DNA of 64,000 bases from Erinaceus europaeus (Eukaryota > Chordata > Mammalia > Eulipotyphla > Erinaceidae), in assembly GCF_950295315.1 (NCBI RefSeq), contig NC_080164.1:15120427-15184426 (forward strand), given 5' to 3'. A model generated the notes under the pieces. That model was not told the DNA's origin. It did not search any database and was given only the letters and a program-made list of their open reading frames with translations. Position 1 is the stretch's first letter. Every line of letters begins with the position of its first letter. Shown here one piece after another: positions 53,809-64,000 of this stretch. The position numbers and the translations under genes were made by a program.

Positions 53809-54209
53809 AAAAAAAAAGATTTGATGACAAACTATAAAAAAATGTTTTTTAATCAGAAACAATAAGTGAAAATACAGTAATTCTCTACAGATTGATTCAT
53901 TATACCCCTTATCAAAAATGTCAGTCTACATTTTGAAGAAATTAACATTTCTTCACATTTATATGGAAATTTATTAAGATTTATATAGAAATGCAAAGAG
54001 CCAATAGTATCAAGACAATTTTGAGAAAAAAAAATCTATTCTAGCAGTTTCAAAAGTTGCCATAATGCTATTACAGTCAGACATCCTGCATAGCTATAGA
54101 CATACAGATCAAGGTACCAAAGCAAGTGCAGTAAAAACCTTGCTTTGAAGGCCAGTTGATTCACAACACCATTATTTTATTTACTGCTACTAAGCACTGT
54201 CCTCAATTT

Positions 54210-54489
54210 TTTTTAAATTTTTTTATATTTATTTATTTATTCCCCTTTTCTGCCCTTGTTGTTTTATTGTTTTAGTTATTATTGATGTCGTCGGTGTTGG
54301 ATAGGACAGAGAGAAATGGAGAGAGGAGGGGAAGACAGAGGGGGAGAGAAAGAGAGACACCTGCAGACCTGCTTCACTGCCTGTGAAGTGACTCCCCTGC
54401 AGGTGGGAAGCCAGGGGCTCGAACTGGGATCCTTAAGTCAGTCCTTGTGCTTTGTGCCACCTGCGCTTGACCCGCTGCGCCCGACTCCC
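54210..54489 (-). mobile_element. Family A SINE with 17-bp target-site duplication
   Basis: AGCACTGTCCTCAATTT at 54193-54209 and AGCACTGTCCTGAATTT at 54490-54506 (one mismatch). Confidence 0.9.
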
Positions 54490-54534
54490 AGCACTGTCCT
54501 GAATTTAGAAAGAGCAAACTACTAATGAATGTGA

Positions 54535-54840
54535 CAGGGTGGCTGAACCTCAGAACCGTTATGCTAAGTGAAACAAGACAAACGAAAAGAGCACGTGGGA
54601 TCACATTTACACTAATTTTTTTCTCCCCATAAAGGCAAATCTGTGGATAAAAAGGAAACCAGTGGTTGCCTGAGACTAGAAGTAGGAGTGCAGATTTCTG
54701 GAAAGTAGACACAAGGAAGTTTGAGGGTGTGGAGAACGTCTGAGTGTATTGTGGCGGTGGTTAGACAACACCATGAAGCCATCATTGAATTGTGCTGTTC
54801 ACTGAAGTGTGGTGTTACATAGAGTCTCAGCAAAGCTGGA
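54535..54840 (+). repeat. Old L1 3'-UTR fragment
   Basis: ATGCTAAGTGAAACAAGACA, then ACCAGTGGTTGCCTGAGACT and TTGAATTGTGCTGTTCACTG, in the order seen in ancient mammalian L1 3' ends. A purine-rich GGAA/GAAA stretch follows (54841-54895). Confidence 0.55.
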
Positions 54841-55325
54841 AGAAAAGAGGGGAAGGGAAGGGAAAGGGGGAAAGAAAAGAGGAAGGAAAATTCCAGAAAG
54901 ATGACTAATGAAGAGCAATCTACAAGACTTTCTCAGTATTCATTTCACAGGAATTTTGTGTCTGTTTTCCCTCTTCTCTGATTTCTATCACACAAGTAAT
55001 CTGTCATGAATACTCAACATGTGTTTTATACTTAAAAATTCACAGAAGCCAAAAAGAACAGAACAAAAATCCCTGCATAATCCTGGTACCCAAATCAGCA
55101 TCTCTTAAGATGGGAAGCATTTTTCCCAAACTCAGTTTTCTGTGTTTCTTGATCTTTGTTCATGCTGAAACTACCTGCCTCGTGTTTTAAGAAACTGGAA
55201 TTTTCTGTTATTCTTGTTGAATTGAATGCTTCTAAGTAAATTATGACATATCCTCATCTTTCTTTCTTTATGGGGTTAATAAATTTACAGTGTGCTTACA
55301 TGAATTGATTTGTGTCCATTTGCAG

Positions 55326-55500
55326 GAATGGTGCCCCAAGGTGAGGCAAATTTTGCTCCATCGCTAAGTCCCGGAAGCCCCATGGTCCCGATGCCGATCC
55401 CTCCTCCTCAGAGCTCTCTGCTCCAGCAGACTCCACCTGCTTCTGGGTACCAGTCTCCGGACATGAAGGCCTGGCAGCAAGGAGCAATGGGAAACAACAA
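55326..55500 (+). CDS. NCOA1: NCOA1 coding exon 9 of window
   Basis: 175 nt, AG at 55324-55325 and GT at 55501. It completes the split Gly and encodes MVPQGEANFAPSLSPGSPMV followed by a Pro-rich stretch (PMPIPPPQSSLLQQTPP) and SGYQSPDMKAWQQGAMGNN, ending two bases into an Asn codon; about residues 1238-1296 of this protein. It belongs to the C-terminal activation region (AD2). GTAAG donor is strong. Confidence 0.97.
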
Positions 55501-55644
55501 GTAAGAAGGCTGTTCTGATGTGGAGTAGCTCCAGTGCTCCTTAGGCGTGCCAGCGAGCAGGCAGACGCCCCCAGCCACCTGCATCCTCAGCGGGCCAGCT
55601 CTCGTTACCAACAGAGAAAAAAGGGACAACATTTAAATGGTTTG

Positions 55645-55800
55645 ACTTTATTTAGTTAGTGTAATGAAAGGAAGACACACAGAAAGACCAGAGCACTACT
55701 CAGCTGTGGCCTAGGGTGGTGCTGGGGATTGAACCAGGAATCTCAGAGCCTCAGGCAGGAAAGTCTTTTTGCACAACCAGTATGCTCTCTCCTCAGCCTA
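55645..55800 (-). repeat. tRNA-derived SINE, family C
   Basis: Minus-strand copy: AGCACTACTCAGCTGTGG, GGGGATTGAACCAGGAATCT, GCACAACCAGTATGCTCTC. Confidence 0.83.
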
Positions 55801-55805
55801 ACTTC

Positions 55806-56158
55806 TTTTTTTTTTTTTTTTTTAAGATTTATTATTTATTTATTTTGCCTCCAGCGTTATCGCTGGGGCTCAGTGCCTGCACTATGAATCCACTGCTCCT
55901 GGAGGCTATTTTTTCTCTTTTGTTACCCTTGTTTTTTATTATTGTTGTTGTTATTGATGTTGTCATTGTTAGATAGGACAGAGAGAAATGGAGAGAGGAG
56001 AGGAAGACAGAGGAGGAGAGAAAGATAGACACCTGTAGACCTGCTTTACCGCCTGTGAAGCGACTCCCTTGCAAGTGGGGAACCGGGGCTCAAACCAGGA
56101 TCCTTACACCGGTTCTTCCACTTTGCACCACCTGTGCTTAGCCCACTGTGCTATGCCT
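55806..56158 (-). repeat. tRNA-derived SINE, family A2
   Basis: Minus-strand copy with a T-rich left end, TGCCTCCAGCGTTATCGC module, body, and a slightly eroded head. Confidence 0.88.
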
Positions 56159-56185
56159 GATTTCCTTCTTTCTTTCTTTCTTTCT

Positions 56186-56392
56186 TTTTTTTTTTTAATC
56201 TTTATTTGTTTATTGGAGATAGCCAGAAATCTAGAGGGAAGTGATAGAGAAGGGAGAAAGACAGAGAGACACTTGCAGCCTTGCTTTACAACTTGCAAGC
56301 TTTCCCCCTGCAGGTGGGGACCGAAGGCTTGAACCCAGGTCCTTGGGCATTGCAACACGTGCACCCAACCAGGTGCACTACCACCCAGCCTC
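56186..56392 (-). repeat. tRNA-derived SINE, family B
   Basis: Minus-strand copy; its tail side carries a (TTTC)n repeat at 56164-56187. Confidence 0.88.
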
Positions 56393-56565
56393 TTAATTTC
56401 AAGTCTTTAAAAGGCTTAGTTATGTTTATGGAAGTGTTCTAAACATCATCAACCTTCTTGTCCCAACTCTAGCTCACCACAAAAATATCATCAGCACTTA
56501 GAAATAAACAACAGGTGTAGAAATGGGTACTTGTCTGTCTTCAAACACTCAAAAATTTTATAAAC

Positions 56566-56868
56566 CGGGGGCAGGGCAGTAGTGCAGCGTATTAAGCGCA
56601 CATGGTGTGAAGCACAAGGACCAGAGTAAGGATCCCAGTTCAAGTATCCCGGCGCCTGACCAGCAGGGGGTGGCTTCACAGGCGGTGAAGCAGGTCTGCA
56701 GGTGTCTGTCTTTCTCTCCCTCTCTGTCTTCCCCTCCTCTCTCCATTTCTCTCTGTCCTGTCCAATAACAATAATAACAACAAGGGCAACAAAAGGGGGG
56801 AAAATGGCCTCCAGGAACAGTAGATTGGTAGTGCAGGCACCAAGCCCCAGGGATAACCCTGGAGGGGA
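56566..56868 (+). repeat. tRNA-derived SINE, family A2
   Basis: Head GGGCAGGGCAGTAGTGCAGC, CT body and A2 tail module. Confidence 0.87.
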
Positions 56869-57584
56869 AAAAAAAATCTCCATAAACCAAAGGCAAGAGT
56901 GGCAAAATGTTAGAAATCTGTAGAACTAAATATCAGACATCCAAATTTCACTCTTTCCAGTGCGTTTGCCAGGTTTTCTAGGAATAACAAAGGTGTTAGG
57001 TCTTCTCAAGGAATTCTGCCCTGCCTAGTTCTTGGAGTCTGGCCTGTTCGGTAACTCGTTCCTGCCCATTCTGCTTTCAGTGTTCTCGTTGAAGTCACAC
57101 CCCCACCCCTATACCGACTGCTGAACTTTTCACACATGACTGGAGTTTTATAAAGGTTTTAATTTAGTTGTGTCTTGGTTCTAATGACAGGGAAGCTGTT
57201 TGATCTGACAACATAATAAGTAAGGCAGTTAAAAGTTGAAAACTTAAGACCATATCCTCTCAAAGTTCATTCAAAGGTGAAAGAGAGACAAAAATCTTTC
57301 CGTTCGAGAACTATGGAACTTGCAGTGAGGGCTCAGTATAAATTAGGGAGAGAAGTAGCACTGTCTCTGTAATATGCTAGGAGAATTTGCATATGTTCTA
57401 ATCCCAGCTTCCTAAATCCACTTTTGAATTCTTCAGCTCATTGTAACTTCTCCCTCCCGTGTCCCCTCAAGCTTCTTACCTGGCCTCCCTCTAGCGCTGA
57501 GCTCCTGCCCCATTCCTGCACCCGAGCACATAAGCACAGCTTGCAAAAGCGCAGTCGTGTTGACGGGCTGCCTGAGAGGTGGCT

Positions 57585-57690
57585 TGCCAGGGAGGGGGTA
57601 TGCAGGGCCCAGGTTTGAGCTCCAGCACCACATGGGAATACCACAACACCCGGGGAAGCTCTGTTTGAATGAAAAAGCTGGCCCAAGAGT
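57585..57690 (+). repeat. Diverged tRNA-like SINE, family E
   Basis: CCAGGTTTGAGCTCCAGCAC and flanks resemble a B box and following segment; head and tail are unclear. Confidence 0.4.
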
Positions 57691-58206
57691 GGTGAAATCG
57701 CATATGAGCGTTTTTCTCCTACGGCACCAGAAACAGGTTATACTGCCACTTCTTTTCCTCTGACTCCTCGCTGATCTAGTCAGGACTGCATCCCTCCCAC
57801 TCCACCAGAGGTTTTCTTGCCAAAGTCACTTATGCCCTCTACAAAGCCAGATGCCACCATCGCAGGCAGTATTTGACACATCTGAGAGTTGCTTCCTTCC
57901 TGAAGCCCTGTCTTCACTTAGATTCTGGAACAAGCGCTTTCTCTTGAGAGAGGTGACTCTCTCCCTCGCCATCAGTCCCCTCCGCTGGAGCGTCCTTATT
58001 TCCCAGACCTGCTCTGAAGGCCTCACTGCTCAGTGTCCTACCACCTCCCCCTACCTCAGCCTTGATTGTATCGTCTAGCTTTGTTGCTGTGAACATGTAG
58101 CCTTATGCTCACACCCCTCCACCCCCAGTTTAAATCCTCAGCCCAGTCCTCTCCCTGTGAACACTTTACATGCTGCTGCCATCTCTGCTTAGAGGCAGAA
58201 TACTCA

Positions 58207-58400
58207 GGGACTGGGTGGTGGCGCACCTGGTCGAGCATACATTACGATGTGCAAGGACCCCGGTTCAAGCCCCCAGTTCCCACCTGCAGGGGGAAAGCTT
58301 TGCCAGTGGTGAAGCAGTGTTGCTGATGTCTCTCTGTTTCTCTCCTCCTCTACCTCCCCCTTCCTCTTGATTTTGGGTTGTCTCTATCCAATAGATAAAT
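58207..58400 (+). repeat. tRNA-derived SINE, family B
   Basis: Head GGGACTGGGTGGTGGCGCAC, full body, CCAATAGATAAAT tail. Confidence 0.88.
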
Positions 58401-58410
58401 ATTAAAATAT

Positions 58411-58678
58411 TTATTTATTTTCCCTTTTGTTGCCCTTGTTTTCTTGTTGTAGTTGTTGTTGTTGATGATGCCATCGTTGTTGGATAGGACAGAGAGAAAT
58501 GGAGAGAGGAGGGGAAGACAGAGGAGGAGAGAAAGACAGACACCTGCAGACCTGCTTCACCGCCTGTGAAGTGACTCCCCAGCAGGTGGAGAGCCGGGGG
58601 CTCGAACCGGGAACCTTACGCCGGTCCTTGTGCTTCGTGCCACGTGCGCTTAACCCGCTGCGCTACCGCCCAACTCCC
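58411..58678 (-). repeat. tRNA-derived SINE, family A
   Basis: Minus-strand full-length copy placed tail-to-tail with the preceding B copy. Confidence 0.9.
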
Positions 58679-59199
58679 AATAAAAAACTTTTAAAATAGT
58701 CTAATACTTCTTAATCTGACAGAAACCAAAATGGCATTCTCTCCCAGACTTAGTCCTCTCCTACTTTTCCCATCTCAGTAGCGACAATCCCATTCTTTCT
58801 CTTACTCAAACACAAGACCCTTTCTCTCTCTTTCAAAGCCCAGACGTGAAATGCACCAGCAGCTCCTGTCAGCCTCAGAGCCGCTCTCACTTCGCATTTG
58901 CAGACTCACCCCTTGTGCAGCTCAGTGTAATCTCTTCCCCGACCACTATGGGACCTGCTCCTCCCTGCTCCTTCCCTCAGCCTGCTACACTTGCGTGCCT
59001 GCACTGATGCATTTAAGGACAGAAGTAGTGTGTCCAGCGGACTCAGAAATTCAAGACAGGACTTAGAAAGCCCTGACTGATCTTATTCCTTGACACCTCT
59101 CTGACCTGCTGCTTTTCTCATCCCTTTCTACCACACTGGATTTTGTTTACTCTTCTAGTCCTCAGATGTGCCAAGTACACTGCAAACTCAAAACTTTTG

Positions 59200-59368
59200 T
59201 GATTTTTTTTGGTCATCATTAGAGCTTCATGCTCCAAGCTGCCTTTTTTTCAGAGAGAGAAACAGAGAAAGCAAAAAGACACCGACCTTCCTCTAATGTG
59301 CTGGGGCCTGGCCTTGAACCTGGGTCACTCACACACATGGCAAAGCAAATACACTATCCAGTTGGGCT
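59200..59368 (-). repeat. Diverged tRNA-like SINE, family E
   Basis: AGAGAGAGAAACAGAGAAAG body and CCTTGAACCTGGGTCACTC B-box region on the minus strand. Confidence 0.55.
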
Positions 59369-59495
59369 CTTTTGTTGGTCCAGCCTTTGCATTTTTTAAA
59401 TCCCTCTGTTGGATGTTCTTCCTTCAGCGGTCACTTGACTTGTTCCCACTTCAGTTCTCTCCTTAAGCGCCACCAATTAGAAATATTAAATTTTG

Positions 59496-59775
59496 GGAGT
59501 CGGGCTGTAGCGCAGCAGGTTAAGCACAGGTGGCGCAAAGCACAAGGACCGGCATAAGGATCCCGGTTCGAACCCTGGCTCCCCACCTGCAGGGGAGTCG
59601 CTTCACAGGCGGTAAAGCAGGTCTGCAGGTGTCTATCTTTCTCTCCTCCTCTCTGTCTTTCCCTCCTCTCTCCATTTCTCTCTGTCCTATCCAACAATGA
59701 CGACAACAATAATAACTACAACAATAAAACAACAAGGGCAACAAAAGGGAATAAATAAATAAAATATTTTTTTAA
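59496..59775 (+). repeat. tRNA-derived SINE, family A
   Basis: Full-length copy, head GGGAGTCGGGCTGTAGCGCA, close to the family consensus. Confidence 0.91.
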
Positions 59776-59817
59776 AATAAACAGTGAAGTATTCGACTTC
59801 TAGGACCATCATTTCTT

Positions 59818-59961
59818 CCTTTTTTTTTTTTTTTAATATTTCACTTATTAATGAGAAAGCTAGGAGGAGAGAGAGAACCAGACATCACTCTGTTTCACTG
59901 AACTCAGATCCTCATGTTTCAGAGTCTGATGCTTTATCCACTGTGCCACCTCCCCGACCAC
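59818..59961 (-). repeat. tRNA-derived SINE, family D
   Basis: Minus-strand copy: poly(T), CAGACATCACTCTG, then head at GCTTTATCCACTGTGCCACC. Confidence 0.75.
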
Positions 59962-60069
59962 AGGACCCTTGTTTGTAAAAACAACTCCAGCTCCCAGCCA
60001 CCAGACCCTCTGCTTCTTTTTGTAGTGCTAAACCCCTGAGATAGTAGTGTTTGCTTCTGTTCTGCCTTC

Positions 60070-60170
60070 TCCAACTAGCATTCAAACCATGAGAACAAGG
60101 ACGGTGTTTTGTTCATGTCTGTCTGTCCATGCCCTAGAGCACGAAGCGCTCAGGATGCATCTGTGAACAA
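60070..60170. repeat. L2-like ancient repeat
   Basis: GAGAACAAGGACGGTGTTTT and CCCTAGAGCACGAAGCGCTC follow the L2 pattern (gagggcagggactgtgt... cctagcacagtgcc). Confidence 0.4.
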
Positions 60171-60662
60171 GTGCAAGATTTTCTGTCCCCGAGGCGCTTC
60201 TCATACTCAAACGTGGACTCGGGTTCTCTTTGTACCTGAGTGGTTTCTGTGAACCCTGACTTTCCCCGTTGATTTGTGAGAGAGAAGCATCATCACCCAC
60301 TCTCCACACATCATGCCTGCTTAGCTGACTGGTGCGGCGGCTGGATGAGTAGGACAGTGATGGGCACTGCAGGTGACAGTGTGTGGCCACTCGCTGGCTC
60401 TGCACGAGGAACAAGGCAAGTCTGGCTGGTGACAGGAGTAGGATAACAAAAACTAAACCGTGAAACTCCAGATCACTACGGTCTGCAGGAGCCAGCAGAG
60501 GTCAGAGGCACCATCTGTGGTTCTCTTTTTCCTGTGATCTCCTGATGGCAAGAGAAATAGAGGGTAATAGCAGACCTCAGTGTCACAGCCCAGGCCAGCA
60601 TCCCTCTGATTCTCTCACCCAGAAGCCTAGTGCTTAGTGGTTTCAAATCTACAGAGAGAGGG

Positions 60663-60815
60663 AGGTCTAGGAGGTGGCGCAGTGGATAAAGACTTGGACT
60701 CTCAAGCATGAGGTCCTGAGTTCAGTCCTCAGCAGCACAGTGCCAGAGTGATACTCTCATTCTCTCTGTTTCTCCCCTCCTACTTTCTAATATATATAAA
60801 TCCTTACCTTTAAAA
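60663..60815 (+). repeat. tRNA-derived SINE, family D
   Basis: Head AGGAGGTGGCGCAGTGGATA, GAGGTCCTGAGTTCAGTCC B box, CT body. Confidence 0.87.
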
Positions 60816-60817
60816 TA

Positions 60818-60953
60818 GCCTACAGAAAGGACAGTGGTACAGCTGGTAAAGCATAAAACATGCAAATTACTATGTGTAAGGACTAGGGTTCAAGCCTCCA
60901 GTTCCATCCTGTAGGTGGGGAAGTTTCATGAGAAGTGGAGCAGTGCTACAGGT

Positions 60954-61004
<51 letters not shown>

Positions 61005-61050
61005 CCTCCCTCCTCTGTCTGTATCGTAATTTTTAAATCAATTAAGGGCT
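60818..61050 (+). repeat. Family B-like SINE with long (TC)n
   Basis: Diverged head (GGACAGTGGTACAGCTGGTA), AGGGTTCAAGCCTCC B box, and a (TC)n run of about 45 bases within 60956-61013. Confidence 0.75.
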
Positions 61051-62440
61051 ACAAAGATCTGTTATTTAACTTTTGTTCTTCCACTGATTTAATCAGGAAC
61101 TCCTCCCCACTCGTGGAAACCTTTAATACCTACGGAACCTACTTTAGGCCAAGGGAAGTCTTCATCTTCCCCTTTGTAGGGCCCCCCATGATGCCAGGGC
61201 CACCCAACATTAAGAACTAGCCTGAGGAGACAATCAGGCAGGAAGGCAGGATGAGTGAGGACTCCTTCACGTACTGGGCCTCGGGGGCCCATGGGCCGCC
61301 ATCCCACCCAGCCATCACCATCCATTGCAGGACCTCGAGCATGTCATTAGTGCTGCAAAAGGGCTTGGTCTCCTTCCCACATGGGAAGAAACGAACGTGG
61401 AACTACTGGCAGGATCCATTTGAATGAACTCTGGCTAATGTACAGCCCCAAATAGAAATCTGCAAGGAAGTCCCATCTAAACTTTCCACGAAGTGTGGCA
61501 TCATTGCAGTCCTTAAAGCCAGCTTCTGCATGCGTTCAGCTCCCACCGCCCTGTGCCTGGCGACACATGTGTGGCTTGGCAAACGAACGTTGTCTAAGAC
61601 CACAAGTGCTCTCAATAGAAAATGGTCATTTGACTAATGGGGTTCTGTCTCGCCTTTAGTTGTGGGGACACTGTCTCACGGACACACACACACACACTGT
61701 GCTGGCTTTCAGGGTCCCCAAATGTTGTACTGACCATTTCCTAGGCATATGACATTTGGACACTTGTGTTTTATAATTATGCAGAGGGGAGGGGAGGCGG
61801 GGGATTCCGCGACTTTCCTCAGACATGATGAATAAGCCGTTTCTCAGCCTGTTGATTTCCGTATGATTCCCTTAATCTCTCAGAAGCTACAAATTCCACT
61901 GCATTCTGCTTACAAGCCCCAAGAACTAGCAAGGGAAAACAAACAAAAAAAAGTCATCCATGGGGTAAATAGCTTTTGAAATCAAACTGCAGAAATAGCA
62001 TTAAAACAGGTGGAATTTGAAGCTTACTGTTTTAACAATTGACAATTGGCTTGATGTTGTGTAGAATTAACAAAAGATACGATTCAGATAATTTCCCTCC
62101 AGATGGGTCTTATGAGCACGCAGAACTGGAGAAGAGGGGTGGCGTTCAGATACAACATTTCAGACGAGATCGGGTGTTTTCAGGGGTGTGTGGCTGTAGA
62201 CGATGACTTTTCAGATTGGATTGATTTGGAATTTACTCCATATTATTTCTACCTACTGATAAAACTGGCTTAGCACTTGAGATCTTTGTTATAACAACAG
62301 CCTGAAACTTGGCCAAGAAGAAGAAATTTAGTGAAACAAGCTCTTGGGGGGGACGGAGATACCACTGCCTTTTGCTTCCTAGAAGAAAATTGAAGATATC
62401 TTCAGGAGTGAGGAGACCTTTGGAGCCTTGAATAAAGGCT
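61051..62440. other. Unique intronic sequence, no young repeats
   Basis: Nearly 1.4 kb without SINE or L1 between heavily repeated flanks. Only a short CA repeat (about 61682-61698). Two GC-richer patches (61.19-61.33 kb) carry no convincing coding frame. It could hold conserved regulatory sequence, but nothing in the bases alone shows that. Confidence 0.5.
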
Positions 62441-62447
62441 ATTAGAT

Positions 62448-62449
<2 letters not shown>

Positions 62450-62478
<29 letters not shown>
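62450..62478 (+). repeat. (TA)n microsatellite
   Basis: About 14 TA units at the tail side of the following SINE. Confidence 0.92.
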
Positions 62479-62480
<2 letters not shown>

Positions 62481-62673
62481 CTTTATTTGTTTATTGGATG
62501 CAGACAACCGGAAATTGAAAGGGAAGGGGGTGATAGAGGGGGAGAGAGACAGACACCTGCAACAGTTTCACCACTCACAAAGCTTTCCCCCTGCAGATGG
62601 AGACTGGAGGCTTGAACCCAGGTTCTTGCACATTATAACGTGTGTGCTCAACCAGGTGTGGTGCCGCCGGCCC
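62479..62673 (-). repeat. tRNA-derived SINE, family B
   Basis: Minus-strand copy: ATCTTTATTTGTTTATTGGA tail, B box, head at GTGTGGTGCCGCCGGCCCC. Confidence 0.87.
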
Positions 62674-62899
62674 CATAAAATTTGATATGTACAGATTGTT
62701 AGAAATTCCACTTTCCATTTCTGCCTCCTAAGAATATAATTTACTAAGGCTGGAGTTTGGTTTAGGAGTCTTAATTTTCACGGAATTCTCTTGCAGATGG
62801 TCTCAGTACTACGCTTAGAAAAGCTATGATGCAGATAAAATAAACTACGCAAATAAAAGGCCATGTGAACTTCACCAACTGGCAGCACTAATAATCCTT

Positions 62900-63130
62900 G
62901 TCCAGTCATTCATCAGATATTTACCAAGTACCTTCTAAATGTTTGTCCCTTGTCACCAGAGACTGGGAACAAGCGAGACAAGGTTCCATCACTGCCATCA
63001 GATATTAACTTTAGGGAGATGCACAAGCAATCTCAATAAGAGAACTCCACCTTTATTTAATGCTAATTCATTCAATGAACATTTCTTGAGGATTGATACA
63101 TATGTCAGGCACTTCACTTAAATAGGACAT
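62900..63130. repeat. L2-like ancient repeats (two pieces)
   Basis: CAGATATTTACCAAGTACCT and, 150 bp later, TTCAATGAACATTTCTTGAG with GTCAGGCACTTCA follow the attcaacaaatatttattgagcacctactatgtgccaggc pattern. Confidence 0.5.
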
Positions 63131-63344
63131 TCTGTGTTTAAGAAGACAAAATTATGTAAGCAACTTTAGAATGAGTTTGACAGTTTAAAGGGGCGAACTC
63201 CAGCTATCTGGAAAATTCACTGACGTGTGAAATGGCCTTTCTAAACTGTTCGTTCGGTTAATTGGAACTTAGCTTATCAATGATCTGAGCAGGTCAGATA
63301 GTTGTGACTTAAAGGGAGCTTGTTTTTACTATTAAACCTCTTGG

Positions 63345-63432
63345 AGGTGAGGTGGGAGAGATAGTACAGTGGTTATGCAAACAGACTTTCGTGCCTGGGG
63401 CTCTGAAGTCCCAGGTTCAATCCCCTATAACA
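63345..63432 (+). repeat. tRNA-derived SINE, family C
   Basis: GAGATAGTACAGTGGTTATG head, CCCAGGTTCAATCCCC B box; ends in a purine-rich AAGG tract to about 63481. Confidence 0.83.
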
Positions 63433-63658
63433 CAGGAAGGGAAGGGAAGAAAGAAGGGAAGGAGGTAAAGAGGGAAGAAATGAAAAGACCTCTCTGGGGC
63501 AGCTGGATTGTTCTCAGTCAGATATAGTAATTGGATATAGACTTAAGGATATAAAATACTTTCGGATTTTGTCTAATAATTAAGAAACAGACTCCGACCG
63601 CATTATCCCTATCCTCGTGGGTCAGTGGATGTAACCGAGCTTGGTTTTGAGTTAACAG

Positions 63659-63842
63659 TGTGTTCGGCCAAGCTGTCCAGAACCAGCCCCCACCTGCGCA
63701 GCCCGGAGTCTACAACAATATGAGCATCACCGTGTCCATGGCCGGCGGGAACACGAGCGTGCAGAACATGAACCCCATGATGGGCCAGATGCAGATGAGC
63801 TCTTTGCAGATGCCAGGAATGAGCGCCGTGTGCCCTGAGCAG
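63659..63842 (+). CDS. NCOA1: NCOA1 coding exon 10 of window
   Basis: 184 nt, AG at 63657-63658 and GT at 63843. It completes the split Asn and encodes VFGQAVQNQPPPAQPGVYNN, then MSITVSMAGGNTSVQNMNPM and MGQMQMSSLQMPGMSAVCPE, ending with Gln in phase 0; about residues 1296-1357. It is Met/Gln/Asn-rich and part of AD2. The next exon, where the SRC-1a and SRC-1e C termini diverge, is beyond the right edge. The frame stays open past the donor, but GTAAGTGG is a good donor and the sequence beyond does not resemble SRC-1. Confidence 0.96.
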
Positions 63843-64000
63843 GTAAGTGGCACAGCTGGCACACCTTCTGCACGCGCACACATACTCCCGCACCTCCACA
63901 CCACACATCACTACTCCAGGGAAAATCAAGTGTGTTGGCCGTCACTCTTCAAACATTACCACATCTCTTTAGTCTTTCCCAGTATCTTCAGATAATTCCT
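63843..64000 (+). other. NCOA1: Intron 10 of window (partial)
   Basis: 158 bp of intron cut by the right edge. Only a CA-rich stretch at about 63870-63906 is notable. Confidence 0.9.

Larger units (their letters stand above)
40489..55325 (+). other. NCOA1: Intron 8 of window
   Basis: 14837 bp, the longest complete intron here. It contains the nested L1 pair (42.06-46.81 kb), more than 20 SINEs and L2-like pieces. Unique stretches: 40.49-40.75, 41.3-42.06, 47.14-47.64, 47.86-48.3, 49.87-50.12, 53.05-53.45, 53.82-54.19 and 54.9-55.3 kb. Confidence 0.9.
55501..63658 (+). other. NCOA1: Intron 9 of window
   Basis: 8158 bp. SINEs fill 55.6-56.9, 58.2-58.7 and 59.2-61.05 kb; L2-like or unclassified ancient sequence is likely in 57.4-58.1 and 58.7-59.2 kb; 61.05-62.44 kb is unique. 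Confidence 0.88.
1..64000 (+). other. NCOA1: NCOA1 gene, internal part (10 coding exons)
   Basis: The spliced product is the nuclear receptor coactivator SRC-1 (p160 family), a nuclear scaffold that binds ligand-loaded nuclear receptors through LXXLL helices and recruits CBP/p300. Seen here: ten GT-AG exons in continuous phase encoding about 1040 residues, with three receptor-box LXXLL motifs, two SUMO consensus sites, the AD1 leucine-rich helices and a Gln-rich segment. Human SRC-1 has 1441 residues; the window spans roughly 317-1357 in human-like numbering. The 5' exons (bHLH, PAS-A) and final exons lie outside. NCOA2 and NCOA3 are excluded because the sequence around all motifs matches NCOA1. 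No coding exon has a premature stop or frameshift, so the gene looks intact. Confidence 0.97.

Noticed and set aside
61089..61325. GC-richer open frames in intron 9 (e.g. ending GPPMMPGPPNIKN)
   Set aside because: No recognised domain, no splice sites in a useful phase and several stops nearby; Pro-rich frames are expected from C-rich DNA.
1..64000. CRISPR array, operon, phage or bacterial island
   Set aside because: The window is intron-exon mammalian DNA; the direct repeats are minisatellites and retroposons without spacer structure.

Overview
The window is a piece of a mammalian nuclear genome: sparse short exons with GT-AG introns, more than 80 interspersed repeats, L1 fragments and microsatellites. 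The commonest repeats are several tRNA-derived SINE families (A/B-box heads, pyrimidine-rich bodies, AT-rich tails) that I recognise as the erinaceid (ERI) type. The likely source is therefore a hedgehog, probably Erinaceus europaeus or a close relative. That species call rests on recognising the repeats and was not checked against a database.

One protein-coding gene is present, on the + strand: the central and C-terminal part of NCOA1 (SRC-1, steroid receptor coactivator 1). Ten consecutive coding exons, all with AG/GT borders and compatible phases, lie at 9293-9440, 10747-12067, 16123-16303, 26126-26243, 26605-26773, 28519-28833, 35608-35709, 40080-40488, 55326-55500 and 63659-63842. They total 3122 nt, about 1040 codons, and run from the end of PAS-B to just before the last C-terminal exons. 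Numbered so that the first LXXLL is human 633-637, the second and third motifs fall at 690-694 and 749-753, the SUMO consensus lysines at 732 and 774, and the AD1 motif LDELL at 913-917. The protein is thus collinear with the human one up to exon 8, where a two-residue duplication (Gly-Leu) shifts numbering by +2. The 5' exons (bHLH, PAS-A) and the last exons lie outside the window.

The rest is intron. Introns 2, 3, 6, 7, 8 and 9 are packed with SINEs, several nested with clean target-site duplications. The L1-derived pieces for which I could assign a strand confidently (three 3'-UTR-type fragments and a nested pair in intron 8) are antisense to NCOA1. The nested pair is the most structured object: a young L1 with a 15-bp target-site duplication sits inside an older L1, and both have lost their middle. 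Other notable items are a four-unit minisatellite with an internal CA repeat at 34.1-34.6 kb, a three-unit minisatellite at 1.38-1.55 kb, a possible alternative terminal exon at 21.45 kb, and a 4.1-kb stretch almost free of young repeats around exons 1-2 of the window.

I saw no operon, CRISPR array, functional RNA gene, endogenous retroviral coding region, second host gene or CpG-island promoter. I do not think the window holds a previously undescribed biological system; the points of interest are retroposon structure and possible transcript variants.
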